A stretch of 64,000 bases of DNA from Burkholderiales bacterium (GCA_020854035.1 JADZGE010000019.1:62001-126000); one strand, 5' to 3'; positions 47,061-55,256 are shown, numbered from the stretch's first letter. Numbers and translations: made by a program. Notes: a model not told the origin generated them from the letters alone.

Positions 47061-47182
47061 CCGCCGATGAACGCCGATGAACGCCATGAGATCAAGGCGA
47101 TGCATTCTGTTCCTGCCCATCACCCGCAAGCCGTAGGAGTTGGCACCGGTAACCCACAGAGTCGTCGGCGTTTATCGGCGGC
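47061..47182. repeat. Inverted pair of family B repeats
   Basis: B+ (47061-47085) reads CCGCCGATGAACGCCGATGA, and B- (47164-47182) reads GTCGGCGTTTATCGGCGGC. The sequence just outside the B- copy (CAATTGCTTTTTCC) is the inverse of the one beside the B+ copy at 45464, so the element boundary is longer than the repeat core. The 80 bases between show no gene. Confidence 0.75.
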
Positions 47183-47243
47183 CAATTGCTTTTTCCGGGT
47201 TGATTCATCGAGCGACGCGCCGAAGGGGGGAGGAACTCGATAG

Positions 47244-48017
47244 ATGGCCGGCATCCGATTGATCGCGCGGCTCGACATCAAGGGCCCCAACCTCATCAAG
47301 GGGATCCATCTGGAGGGGCTGCGCGTCGTCGGCGACCCGGGCGAGCACGCGCGCCGCTACTACGCGGAAGGCGCCGACGAGCTGATCTACATGGACGCGG
47401 TCGCGAGCCTCTACGGGCGCAACAGCCTGAAGGACATCGTGAGCCGCACCGCGCGCGACGTCTTCATCCCGCTGACGGTGGGCGGCGGGGTGCGCTCGAT
47501 CGAGGACGTGCGCGAGCTGCTGCGCGCCGGCGCCGACAAGGTGGCGGTGAACACCGCCGCGGTGAAGCGCCCCGGACTCGTCGCGGAACTCGCGCGCGTG
47601 TTCGGCTCGCAGTGCGTGATCGCCTCCATCGAGGCCAAGGAAACCGGTCCCGGCCGCTGGGAGGCGTACACCGACAACGGCCGGGAGCGCACCGGCCTCG
47701 ACGCCGTCGAGTGGGCGCGCCGCGTCGTGGCGCTCGGCGCGGGAGAGATCCTGCTCACCTCGGTGGACCGCGAGGGCACGCGGCGTGGCTGCGACGTGGC
47801 GCTCACGCGCGCGGTCGCCGGGGCGGTCCCGGTGCCGGTCATCGCGAGCGGGGGCATCGGCAGCGTCGAGCACCTGATCGAGGTCTGTACGCGGGGGCGC
47901 GCCGACGCGGTCGCGATGGCCGGCGTGCTGCACTACCGGCGCCTCACGCTGCCCGGGATCCGCGACGCCGGGCGCGCGGCGGGAATCCCGCTGCGCGTGA
48001 TCGAGGCCGCGGTGTGA
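47244..48017 (+). CDS. hisF: HisF-like amidotransferase cyclase paralogue
   Basis: A 257-residue TIM-barrel protein related to imidazole glycerol-phosphate synthase HisF, strong site GGGGAGGAA before ATG. Asp11 (RLDIKG) is kept, but the second catalytic acid, Asp130 in true HisF, is Glu130 here (ASIEAKE), and the usual CLD at the start is RLD. TSVDREGT and VIASGGIGS match the phosphate-binding regions. It is most likely the partner of the adjacent HisH-like glutaminase and the sugar amidotransferase, delivering ammonia, rather than a histidine-pathway enzyme. Confidence 0.85.
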   Translation: MAGIRLIARLDIKGPNLIKGIHLEGLRVVGDPGEHARRYYAEGADELIYMDAVASLYGRNSLKDIVSRTARDVFIPLTVGGGVRSIEDVRELLRAGADKVAVNTAAVKRPGLVAELARVFGSQCVIASIEAKETGPGRWEAYTDNGRERTGLDAVEWARRVVALGAGEILLTSVDREGTRRGCDVALTRAVAGAVPVPVIASGGIGSVEHLIEVCTRGRADAVAMAGVLHYRRLTLPGIRDAGRAAGIPLRVIEAAV

Positions 48018-48020
48018 TCG

Positions 48021-48665
48021 ATGGACCGGCGAGTCCTCATCGTCGACTACGGCATTGGCAACATCTTCAGCGTGGCGCGCGCGATCGAGCACTGCGGCTA
48101 CGAAGCGAGGCTCGGCGCCGGCGCACACGAAGTGCTCGGCGCTTCGCGTGTCGTGCTGCCGGGCGTGGGAGCGTTTGCGAACGGCATGCTGGGCCTGCGC
48201 GAGCGGGGGCTCGTCGGGCCGCTGCGCGAGTATGCCGCGAGCGGGCGGCCGCTCCTCGGCATCTGCCTCGGCATGCAGATGCTGCTCTCGGCGAGCGAGG
48301 AGTTCGGCGAGCACGAGGGGCTCGCCCTCATTCCGGGCCGCGTGCGCCCAGTGGCGGCGCGGAACACCGGTGGCGCGCCGCTCAAGGTGCCGCACATCGG
48401 CTGGAGCGAGCTCGAACCGCCCCCCGGCCGGGACTGGAACGGCACGATCCTCGCGGGAATCGCGCCGGGCGCGAGCGCCTATTTCGTCCACTCCTACATG
48501 GCCGTGCCCGACGACGAGGCGCACCGGCTGGCCGACACCCGTTACGGGGACTGCCGCATCGCGGCCGCGGTCGCGCTCGGCAACGTGAGCGGCTGCCAGT
48601 TTCATCTGGAGAAGAGCGCGGCGGTGGGGCTCGCCATCATCCGCAATTTTCTCGGGTTGCTCTAA
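48021..48665 (+). CDS. hisH: HisH-like glutamine amidotransferase subunit
   Basis: A 214-residue class I glutaminase. The catalytic Cys is in LLGICLGMQML, and the His/Glu pair is in SGCQFHLEKS. The oxyanion-region GVGAFANGM and HSYMAVPDD match HisH. It starts three bases after the HisF-like stop. Together with the HisF-like protein and the amidotransferase upstream it would form the ammonia-delivery machine for sugar amidination, as for the WbpG-HisH2-HisF2 set of Pseudomonas O antigens. Confidence 0.87.
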   Translation: MDRRVLIVDYGIGNIFSVARAIEHCGYEARLGAGAHEVLGASRVVLPGVGAFANGMLGLRERGLVGPLREYAASGRPLLGICLGMQMLLSASEEFGEHEGLALIPGRVRPVAARNTGGAPLKVPHIGWSELEPPPGRDWNGTILAGIAPGASAYFVHSYMAVPDDEAHRLADTRYGDCRIAAAVALGNVSGCQFHLEKSAAVGLAIIRNFLGLL

Positions 48666-48666
48666 G

Positions 48667-49359
48667 ATGCCGGCCATGAGCGCGGCAAGGCGCAGGAAGG
48701 CCCCAACCGCCCGGACCGGGTCGCGCGCCTGCATCGTCGTCGGGGCCGGGGGGCACGCGAAGGTGCTGGTCGACTGCCTGCGTGCCGCGGGCGTGCGCGT
48801 GCTGGGGTTCGTCGATCGCGACCCGCGGCGTCATGGCGCCACTGTGTGCGGATTGCCGGTGCTCGGCGGGGACGCGGCGCTCGCGGGGCGCAAGGCCCGC
48901 GCCGCATGGCTGGTGAACGGCGTCGGCGGGACGGGTTTCACCGTGCGGCGCAAGGCGGTATTCGAGTCGCTGAGGAACAACGGTCACCGGTTCCTGACGG
49001 TCGTGCATCCCTCCGCGGTGCTCGCCGCGGGGGCGCGGCTCGGCGCGGGAGCGCAGGTCATGGCGGGCGCGGTGATCCAGGCGGACGCCGTCGTCGGCGA
49101 CAACGCGATCGTGAACACCGGCGCCCGCGTCGATCACGACTGCTCGATCGGAGCCCACGCGCACATCGCGCCGGGCTGCGTGCTCTCGGGCGGGGTGCGG
49201 GTGGGCGAGGAAACCCATCTCGGCACGGCCGCGGTGGTGATCGAGGGCGTCCGCATCGGCAAGCGCTGTCTCGTCGCCGCCGGCGCGGTGGTGGTGCGCG
49301 ACGTGCCGGACGGAGCGCGGGTGATGGGCGTGCCGGCGAGGCCGGCGCGGCGCAGATGA
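48667..49359 (+). CDS. Sugar O/N-acyltransferase (NeuD/LegH-like)
   Basis: A 230-residue protein of the PglD/NeuD family. An N-terminal Rossmann-like segment (CIVVGAGGHAKVLVDCLRAAG) is followed by a left-handed beta-helix of hexapeptide repeats (from VVHPSAVLAAGARLGAG to VMGVPARP). In the legionaminic pathway the equivalent enzyme N-acetylates the 4-amino sugar made by LegC (LegH). The alternative is acetylation of the finished nonulosonate, as for NeuD. Two close ATGs, 48667 and 48676, are possible. It overlaps the next gene by four bases. Confidence 0.78.
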   Translation: MPAMSAARRRKAPTARTGSRACIVVGAGGHAKVLVDCLRAAGVRVLGFVDRDPRRHGATVCGLPVLGGDAALAGRKARAAWLVNGVGGTGFTVRRKAVFESLRNNGHRFLTVVHPSAVLAAGARLGAGAQVMAGAVIQADAVVGDNAIVNTGARVDHDCSIGAHAHIAPGCVLSGGVRVGEETHLGTAAVVIEGVRIGKRCLVAAGAVVVRDVPDGARVMGVPARPARRR

Positions 49360-50072
49360 TCGACGACAGGCGCGTGCTCGCGATCGTTCCCGCGCGCGGC
49401 GGTTCGCGCGGGGTGCCGCGCAAGAACGTGCGCCCGCTTTGCGGCCGGCCGCTCCTCGCCTGGACCATCGAGGCGGCCCGCGGCTCGCGACTCGTCGACC
49501 GGCTGATCGTCTCCTCCGAGGACCCGGAGATCATCGAGGTCGCGCGCGCCCTCGGCTGCGAGGTGCCGTTCGTGCGGCCCGCGGACATCGCGCGCGACGA
49601 GACGCCCGGCATCGCGCCCGTGCGTCACGCGATCGCGGAACTGCCGGGGTTCGACTACGCGGTGCTGCTGCAGCCCACCTCGCCGCTGCGCGTCGCGGCC
49701 GACATCGACGCCTGCATCGCCCGCTGCCGCGAGGCGCGGGCCGACGCCTGCGTGACGGTGACCGCGGCGGTGAAACCGCCGCAGTGGACCTTCGTGCGGC
49801 GAGCCGACGGCGTGATCGAGCCGCTCCTTGACGCCGCGCGGATCGAATCGCGGCGGCAGGACTACCCGTCGCTCGTGATGCCGAACGGCGCGGTGTACGT
49901 GGCGCGCGCGCTGTGGCTCGCGCAGGGCCACACCTTTTTCGAGGGCCGCGTGGTGTGCCACGAGATGCCGCCGGAGCGCTCGCTCGACATCGACACGGAA
50001 TGGGACTGGTACCTCGCGGAGCGCGTGCTCTCCGGGCCGCCGTTCGCGCCGCCGCCCGGTAAGGCTGAATGA
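49356..50072 (+). CDS. legF: CMP-nonulosonate cytidylyltransferase (NeuA/LegF type)
   Basis: Activates the nonulosonic acid as its CMP sugar for glycosyltransferases. The 238-residue protein starts MIDDRRVLAIVPARGGSRGVPRKN, the CTP-binding signature of the family. It also has LLQPTSPLR and the C-terminal DIDTEWDWYLAE with metal-binding aspartates. ATG 49356 overlaps the acyltransferase stop (ATGA). LegF rather than NeuA is inferred from neighbours. Confidence 0.88.
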   Translation: MIDDRRVLAIVPARGGSRGVPRKNVRPLCGRPLLAWTIEAARGSRLVDRLIVSSEDPEIIEVARALGCEVPFVRPADIARDETPGIAPVRHAIAELPGFDYAVLLQPTSPLRVAADIDACIARCREARADACVTVTAAVKPPQWTFVRRADGVIEPLLDAARIESRRQDYPSLVMPNGAVYVARALWLAQGHTFFEGRVVCHEMPPERSLDIDTEWDWYLAERVLSGPPFAPPPGKAE

Positions 50073-50087
50073 AAGGCATGAATTGGC

Positions 50088-50236
50088 CGCGCAGACGCAG
50101 AGACGCAGAGACGGCCGGACGCGAGGAGAGGGATGATCTGCACGACGCTGGAGAAGGCAGCGGGGCCTGCGGCCTCCCTCGGGAGCATCAAGGGAACACG
50201 GACGAGTTCTCCGCGGTCTCTGCGCCTCTGCGGCGG
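50088..50236. repeat. Inverted pair of family A repeats
   Basis: A+ at 50088-50114 (GCAGACGCAGAGACGCAGAG core) and A- at 50211-50236 (CCGCGGTCTCTGCGCCTCTG core) flank about 95 bases with no gene. The copies are imperfect tandem arrays with an 8-9 base period. The A+ copy begins with AATTGGCCGC, as other copies do. Confidence 0.75.
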
Positions 50237-50256
50237 GATCTGAAACGGGCGCTTAC

Positions 50257-51309
50257 ATGACCAAACCGCCGGCAACCAACGAACTCGCAAAGCTCGTCGT
50301 GCGGCGGCGCGACACGCTGCTCGCGGCGATGCGCTGCATCACGGAGAACAGCCGGGAGGTCGCGCTCGTGGTGGAGGCCGGGCGGCTCGCCGGGGTGGTG
50401 ACGGACGGCGACATCCGGCGCGGCATACTGGCGGGCCTCGCCACGACGGCGCCGGTGGAGCGGGTCATGACCACGCGCTACGTGAGCGTGGGGCCGGCGG
50501 AGGGCCGCGCGGCGGTGCTGGAGTTGATGCGCTCGCGCAGCATCCGCCACGTGCCGGTGCTCGACCGGCGGCGGCGCCTCGTCGGTATCCATTTTCTCGA
50601 GGCGCTCCTCGGCACGGCGGAGAAGCCCAACACCGCCGTCATCATGGCGGGCGGAGAGGGCAGGCGCCTGCGCCCGCTCACCGACCGCGTGCCCAAGCCC
50701 ATGGTGGAGGTCGCGGGGCGGCCGATCCTCGAGCGCATCGTGCTCCATCTCGTCGGGCACGGGATCACGCGCATCCACGTCTCCGTCAACTACCTCGCGG
50801 AGGCGATCGTCCGGCATTTCGGCGACGGCGCCCGCTTTGGCTGCCGGATCACGTACCTCCGCGAGCACGCGCCGCTCGGCACGGGCGGGGCGCTCGCGCT
50901 GCTGCCGCGCCGCCCGGTTCATCCGCTGCTGGTGATGAACGGCGACCTCGTCACGCAGGTCGACGTGACGCGCCTGCTGGAGTTCCAGGCGCGGCAGCGC
51001 GCGGCCGCGACGCTCGCCGCCCGCCACCACCAGCTCGACATCCCGTTCGGCGTGGTGACCGAGCGGCGGGGGGCGCTCGTGGCGCTGCGGGAGAAGCCCT
51101 CGCACCACTGCCTCGTCAACGCCGGTATCTACGTGCTCGAGCCGCGCGTGATCGCGCTCGTGCCGCCGCGGCGCTTCTACCCGATCACGCGGCTCTTCGA
51201 GACGCTGCTCGCGCGCGGGCGGCGCGTGGCGGTCTACCGCATCGAGGAGGACTGGATCGATGTCGGCCGGCGCGAGGAACTCTCCCGCGCGCGCGGGGAA
51301 GACGGTTGA
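50257..51309 (+). CDS. CBS-domain nucleotidyltransferase (PtmE-like, GDP-GlcN forming)
   Basis: A 350-residue protein with two CBS motifs (about 10-120, with VVTDGDIRRGIL and RHVPVLDRRRRLVG) fused to a GT-A-fold sugar-phosphate nucleotidyltransferase (about 125-350, MAGGEGRRLRPLTDRVPKPM and NGDLVTQVD). This exact fusion is PtmE, the glucosamine-1-phosphate guanylyltransferase that starts GDP-sugar-based legionaminic acid synthesis in Campylobacter. CBS fusions also occur in other NDP-sugar clusters, so the assignment is strong but not certain. Confidence 0.82.
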   Translation: MTKPPATNELAKLVVRRRDTLLAAMRCITENSREVALVVEAGRLAGVVTDGDIRRGILAGLATTAPVERVMTTRYVSVGPAEGRAAVLELMRSRSIRHVPVLDRRRRLVGIHFLEALLGTAEKPNTAVIMAGGEGRRLRPLTDRVPKPMVEVAGRPILERIVLHLVGHGITRIHVSVNYLAEAIVRHFGDGARFGCRITYLREHAPLGTGGALALLPRRPVHPLLVMNGDLVTQVDVTRLLEFQARQRAAATLAARHHQLDIPFGVVTERRGALVALREKPSHHCLVNAGIYVLEPRVIALVPPRRFYPITRLFETLLARGRRVAVYRIEEDWIDVGRREELSRARGEDG

Positions 51310-51327
51310 GAGCCCGCTTCGGAATGG

Positions 51328-51355
51328 GCCGCGGAGACACGGAGGCCGCGGAGAG
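51328..51355 (+). repeat. Single family A repeat copy
   Basis: GCGGAGACACGGAGGCCGCG lies in a 300-base gap between ptmE and the toxin. Its inverse copy is at 52757, on the other side of the toxin-antitoxin module. The rest of 51356-51610 shows no gene or clear element. Confidence 0.6.
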
Positions 51356-51610
51356 AATCCTTGCAGTGCGCCTCAATCCACCGGTGTATCGCGCAGCGCG
51401 GCCTTCAGGCTGGCGGCCAGCCGCCGGGGGTAGAGCTTCATGCGGGAGCGTGCGTCTGCCTGTTTCGCAAACGTCCATTTGCCGGTTCGCGGCCCGGGTC
51501 CGCGCCCGTCTCGCGCGAACTGCGTGCTCCCCGTCACCCGTTCTCGCACATGATCGGGATCAGACATTCTCCTTGAGCACGGTCACGGTCGAACCGTCCT
51601 GCTCGCGGGA

Positions 51611-52096
51611 TCAGGCCGAACCGGCGATGACCAGCACCATCCGCAACGGATCCGCCGGCAGCGGCCGAAAGCCGTACTTCGCGTAAAAGGCTGCCGCTAT
51701 CGCATCCTTGGCATCCACGAAAAGGGCGTGCACGCCGACGTGCTCCAGCACTGCCCGGGCGCGCTCGATGGCGTTCACCAGCAGCAGTTCTCCCAGACCC
51801 TGCCCCTGCACCGATTGGTCCACCGCGAGTCGGCCGAGCCTGATCCCCGGAACCCGGCGCGGGAGCCTCCGCGCGAGCGGTTCGGGCAATTCCTCCGACA
51901 CCACCTCGCACACGGTCAGCGCATAGTAGCCAAGGATGCGCGCCGGGGTGCCCGAATCGACCGCGACGAATGTCCTGGAGATGCCCCGTCTCTGGTGTTG
52001 CTGCGCGGTCTGCCGCAGCCAGAGATCGAGCGGTTCACTTCCGCTTGCGAATGTGCTTCGGTCGTGGCGACCAGTCAAAGGTTGAATGCTCAGCAT
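51611..52096 (-). CDS. GNAT-family toxin of a TacAT-type module
   Basis: A 161-residue GNAT acetyltransferase. It begins MLSIQPLTGRHDRSTFASGSEPLDLWLRQ like TacT/AtaT toxins and has the acetyl-CoA loop VDQSVQGQGLGELLLV (Q/RxxGxG/A type) and a C-terminal FYAKYGFRPLPADPLRMVL. Known toxins of this type acetylate the amino acid on charged tRNAs and block translation. Its start lies 62 bases inside the antitoxin gene, so the two are tightly coupled on the minus strand. Confidence 0.9.
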   Translation of the reverse strand: MLSIQPLTGRHDRSTFASGSEPLDLWLRQTAQQHQRRGISRTFVAVDSGTPARILGYYALTVCEVVSEELPEPLARRLPRRVPGIRLGRLAVDQSVQGQGLGELLLVNAIERARAVLEHVGVHALFVDAKDAIAAAFYAKYGFRPLPADPLRMVLVIAGSA

Positions 52097-52373
52097 CGAG
52101 CGCCCTCTTCTTGTAGCTCTGAAACGCCTTGCGGAGCCTTGCGTTGGGCGCCGGCGGCTTTTCCAGCATATCGAGGAGAAGAGCCGCGTCGTTACCGGAC
52201 AAACGGATCACGCGATCCCGCTCGATGACACGCTGCGCTTCGGTGAGCGCCGCCTGCACGACGAACTGATTCAGCGTCGCCCCCAGCAGGTCAGCCGCCT
52301 GCTGAAGGGTGTCCTGCACGTTCTGCGGCACCCGGGCCGTGATACGGCCCCTGTCTTCAGTGGTCAGAGTCAT
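52035..52373 (-). CDS. DUF1778 (TacA-type) antitoxin
   Basis: A 112-residue antitoxin. The N-terminal ribbon-helix-helix domain (GRITARVPQNVQDTLQQAA and LGATLNQFVVQAAL) binds DNA. The C-terminal part (RVIRLSGNDAALLLDMLEKPP and onwards) is the region that neutralises the GNAT toxin. The tail is rich in Lys and Arg. The 3' end overlaps the toxin gene by 62 bases. Direct repeats upstream are candidate operators. Confidence 0.92.
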   Translation of the reverse strand: MTLTTEDRGRITARVPQNVQDTLQQAADLLGATLNQFVVQAALTEAQRVIERDRVIRLSGNDAALLLDMLEKPPAPNARLRKAFQSYKKRALDAEHSTFDWSPRPKHIRKRK

Positions 52374-52387
52374 TGGTCAGGACCCGT

Positions 52388-52416
52388 GTCGGTGTCAGTT
52401 GTCGGTGTCGGTGGTC
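52388..52416 (-). promoter_or_regulatory. Candidate RHH operator ahead of the antitoxin
   Basis: Four near-direct repeats of GTCGGT or GTCAGT (52388, 52394, 52401, 52407) begin 15 bases upstream of the antitoxin start. Ribbon-helix-helix antitoxins commonly repress from arrays of this kind. No clear -10/-35 pair was found, and the stretch to 52750 holds nothing else recognisable. Confidence 0.45.
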
Positions 52417-52756
52417 GTCTTGCCGGAGATCAAACCAGCGGGAAGTTGTGCCTATCGGTGAACGGCCAATGATAGTGGTCCGTGGGAAAGTAACCAGCAA
52501 CGAGGCAGACGCCAGTGTAGCATGCCTGGTGTCAGTTTGGCACCAACACTGCCCCGTCAGCCACGACACCGGCGAGCGCGCGCCGCGTTCCGGGTTGCCG
52601 GGCGAAAGCTACGCATGGCGTCCGGGGTTACACCCGGCGCACATCCCGATCGAAACCTCGAACCGACACCGCGCCATTCCACGGCGCGAAGCGTCGTTCC
52701 TTCCAGATCTCGGCGGTCAACGGCAATTCGTTGAGTTCAGCGCGCGCTTCGCGCCA

Positions 52757-52775
52757 GTGCCTCTGCGTCTCCGCG
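52757..52775 (-). repeat. Single inverted family A repeat copy
   Basis: GCCTCTGCGTCTCCGCGGC is the reverse of the A-type repeat at 51331. It lies between the antitoxin promoter region and the 3' end of legC. Confidence 0.6.
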
Positions 52776-52794
52776 GCAAATCCTGCCCTGCCGT

Positions 52795-53964
52795 TCACGG
52801 CGCGAGGTGCGCGCTGCTCGGGAGGTTCACGATCTTCCGCTCGAGGCGCTCCGCGACGGAGAGCTCCATCCGCGGGCACTCGCGGTACATCGGCAGCCGG
52901 TGCATGAGCCGCCACGCCGGGCGCGCGCCGATGCCCGCATCGTTCAGCGCCTTCAACACCGCGTCGCGTGCCGCCATGTCGTCCGTCTCGAGGAGCACGG
53001 CGGTCAGCCAGTGGTTGCTCTCGGAGTAACCCGGCGGCTCGAACACGCGCGCCGCCGCGCAGCCTTCGAACGCGCCCCGGTAGCGGGCCGCGAGCGCCCG
53101 CTTGCGCTCGACGAGCTGCGGCAGCCGCTCAAGCTGCGCCAGGCCGAGCGCGGCGTTGACGTTGGGCATGCGGTAGTTGTAGCCCACCTCGTCGTGAACG
53201 AACTCCCACCCCGCCGCGGTCCGCGCCGTCGTCGTGAGGTGACGCGCCGCCGCGGCGAGCTCGCGCGACCCGGTCAGCACCGCGCCGCCGCCGCCCGTCG
53301 TCACGATCTTGTTGCCGTTGAAGGAGAGCGCGCCGAGCAGCCCCCGCGTTCCCGTGTGCGCGCCGCGATAGAGCGAACCCAGCGACTCGGCCGCATCCTC
53401 GATGAGCGGCAGGCCGAACTCCCGGCACGCCGCGGCAAGCGCATCGAGGTCCGCCGGGTGGCCGAAGGTGTGCATCGGTACCACCGCCCGCAGTGTGCGC
53501 CCGGTGGCGAGATTGACGAGTTCTCCCCCGCGCCGCCCGGCCGCGATCGCGAGGTGCGCGGCGAGCCGCTGCGGATCGAGCCCGAGGGTCTCCTCCGACG
53601 CGTCGGCGAAGTGCGGCACCGCGCCGCAATAGGCGACGGCGTTGGCGGTGGCGACGAAGGAGAGCGCGGGCACGATCACTTCGTCCCCCGGGCCGACCCC
53701 CGCGAGCCTGAGGCAGACGTGCAGCGCGGCCGTGCCGTTCACGGTGGCGACGGCGTAAGCCGCGCCGGTCAGCTCGGAGAGCCGCGCCTCGAACTCGTCC
53801 ACGTAGCGCCCGGCGGTGGAGACCCAGCCGGTGTCGATGCAGCGCGCGAGGAACTCGCGCTCGCGGCCCTCGAAGGTGGGTTCGTGCAGGGAAAAGGACT
53901 CGCCCGGCGGCAGCGCGCGCCGTACGCGTTCCAGCACTTCCCGCGCCAGTTCGTCGTGGCCCAT
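52795..53964 (-). CDS. legC: LegC-family PLP aminotransferase
   Basis: A 389-residue DegT/DnrJ/EryC1 aminotransferase that would add the C4 amino group to the 4-keto sugar made by LegB. It starts with FSLHEPTFEGREREFLARCIDTGWVSTAGRYVDEFE, a strong match to the LegC subfamily N terminus. The PLP lysine is in SFNGNKIVTTGGGGA, and the Asp that binds PLP is in LIEDAAESLG. It lies downstream of legB on the same strand, separated by a repeat-bearing gap. Confidence 0.9.
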   Translation of the reverse strand: MGHDELAREVLERVRRALPPGESFSLHEPTFEGREREFLARCIDTGWVSTAGRYVDEFEARLSELTGAAYAVATVNGTAALHVCLRLAGVGPGDEVIVPALSFVATANAVAYCGAVPHFADASEETLGLDPQRLAAHLAIAAGRRGGELVNLATGRTLRAVVPMHTFGHPADLDALAAACREFGLPLIEDAAESLGSLYRGAHTGTRGLLGALSFNGNKIVTTGGGGAVLTGSRELAAAARHLTTTARTAAGWEFVHDEVGYNYRMPNVNAALGLAQLERLPQLVERKRALAARYRGAFEGCAAARVFEPPGYSESNHWLTAVLLETDDMAARDAVLKALNDAGIGARPAWRLMHRLPMYRECPRMELSVAERLERKIVNLPSSAHLAP

Positions 53965-53979
53965 GTCAGGTACGGCGAG

Positions 53980-54160
53980 CCGCCGATCTACGCCGATAGC
54001 CGCCGATGAGGGCCGGTGGCTGTACCCCCGGTGACCGCAGATGGACGCGGACCGGAACGGAGGCGCTCATCGCTCCCGTTGCGTCCGATTCCGCGCGGCG
54101 TGCCTCGACCCGGTTCACGGCGGGTGAAGTCATCGGCGTCTATCGGCGTTCATCGGCGGC
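53980..54160. repeat. Inverted pair of family B repeats
   Basis: B+ at 53980-54008 (GCCGATCTACGCCGATAGCC) and B- at 54131-54160 (CATCGGCGTCTATCGGCGTT) flank about 120 bases with no gene. They separate legB from legC. Confidence 0.75.
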
Positions 54161-54173
54161 TTGGTCCCGCACG

Positions 54174-55175
54174 CTACAGCGTGTAGCTGCCCGGCCGGTA
54201 GCGGGCGAGGTTTGCCGGGTCGGTGAACCACGCGACGGTCTCCCCCAGTGCGCGCCGAAATCCCTCCGGACCGGCGGTTTGCGGCACCCACCCGAGGAGC
54301 CGCCGCGCCTTGTCGCTGGCACCGCACAGCCGCTCGACCTCGCTCGCCGCCGGTCGCACGCGCGCCGGGTCGGCCTCGAATTCGACCTGCGCGTTCATGA
54401 TCTCCGCGATCACGCGGGCGGTCCCGCCGATGGATATCTCGGAGCCGGTCGCGACGTTGATGACCTCGCCCACCGCCTCCTCGCGCTCGAGGGCCGCGGC
54501 GAAGGCGCGCACCGTGTCGGCCACGTAGCAGAAATCGCGGGTGGGCGCGAGCGAGCCCAGCCTCACCCGCCGCGAGCCGGCGGCGATCTGCGTGATGACC
54601 GTCGGGATCACGGCCCGCGCGGACTGCCGCGGCCCGAAGGTGTTGAACGGCCGCAACACGACGACGGGCGTTCCGAAGGACGCATGGAACGCGAGCGCGA
54701 GCTGGTCGGCCGCGACCTTGGTGGCGGCGTAGGGCGACTGCGCGTTCAGGCGGTGCTCCTCCGTGATCGGCACCGATTGCGCGGTCCCGTACACTTCGCT
54801 CGTGGAGGTCTGCACCACCCGTGCGACGCCGAGTTCGCGGGCGGCCTGCAGCACGTTGAGGGTGCCGCGGATGTTGGTGTCCACGTAGCTGTCCGCGGCA
54901 TGGTAGGAGTAGGGGATGCCGATGAGCGCCGCGAGGTGGAGCACCGCGTCGCAGCCCCGCAGCGCGCGGCGGACGTCGTTCGGGTCCCGGATGTCGCCCG
55001 CGTGCACCTCCACGGCGTCGCGCACGGGTGCGGCGACGTGATCGAGCCAGCCGCGCGTATCGAAGGCGTTGTAGTAGACGAGGGCCCGAACGGCGCGTCC
55101 CGCACGCACGAGGTGCTCGACGAGGTGGGAGCCGATGAAGCCATCCGCGCCGGTGACGAGGATCTGTCCGGGCAT
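54174..55175 (-). CDS. legB: LegB-type NDP-sugar 4,6-dehydratase
   Basis: A 333-residue SDR-type NDP-sugar dehydratase. It has the NAD-binding GADGFIGSHLVEHL, catalytic SEVYG and YAATK (Tyr-x-x-x-Lys), with TSTSEVYG upstream. The stretch IPYSYHAADSYVDTNIRGTLN is characteristic of LegB-like GDP-GlcNAc 4,6-dehydratases. Together with LegC it makes the 4-amino-4,6-dideoxy sugar. It is the first gene of a minus-strand unit and diverges from the TPR-glycosyltransferase at 55311. Confidence 0.88.
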   Translation of the reverse strand: MPGQILVTGADGFIGSHLVEHLVRAGRAVRALVYYNAFDTRGWLDHVAAPVRDAVEVHAGDIRDPNDVRRALRGCDAVLHLAALIGIPYSYHAADSYVDTNIRGTLNVLQAARELGVARVVQTSTSEVYGTAQSVPITEEHRLNAQSPYAATKVAADQLALAFHASFGTPVVVLRPFNTFGPRQSARAVIPTVITQIAAGSRRVRLGSLAPTRDFCYVADTVRAFAAALEREEAVGEVINVATGSEISIGGTARVIAEIMNAQVEFEADPARVRPAASEVERLCGASDKARRLLGWVPQTAGPEGFRRALGETVAWFTDPANLARYRPGSYTL

Positions 55176-55230
55176 GGCGCGAATTATGCCCTAACGAGCC
55201 CGCCGGGCTTCGCGCCAACGGGCTCCTTGA

Positions 55231-55256
55231 GCAATACCGCCCGGCGGCGGTATTGC
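55231..55256. promoter_or_regulatory. Perfect 11-bp inverted repeat between divergent genes
   Basis: GCAATACCGCC (55231-55241) and GGCGGTATTGC (55246-55256) flank a CGGC loop, midway between legB and the glycosyltransferase at 55311. It could be an operator shared by the divergent genes or a transcript-stabilising hairpin. Confidence 0.55.

Noticed and set aside
45401-54160. CRISPR array in the repeat-rich gaps
   Set aside because: Repeat units are 8-11 bases with no unique spacers, and no cas genes are present.
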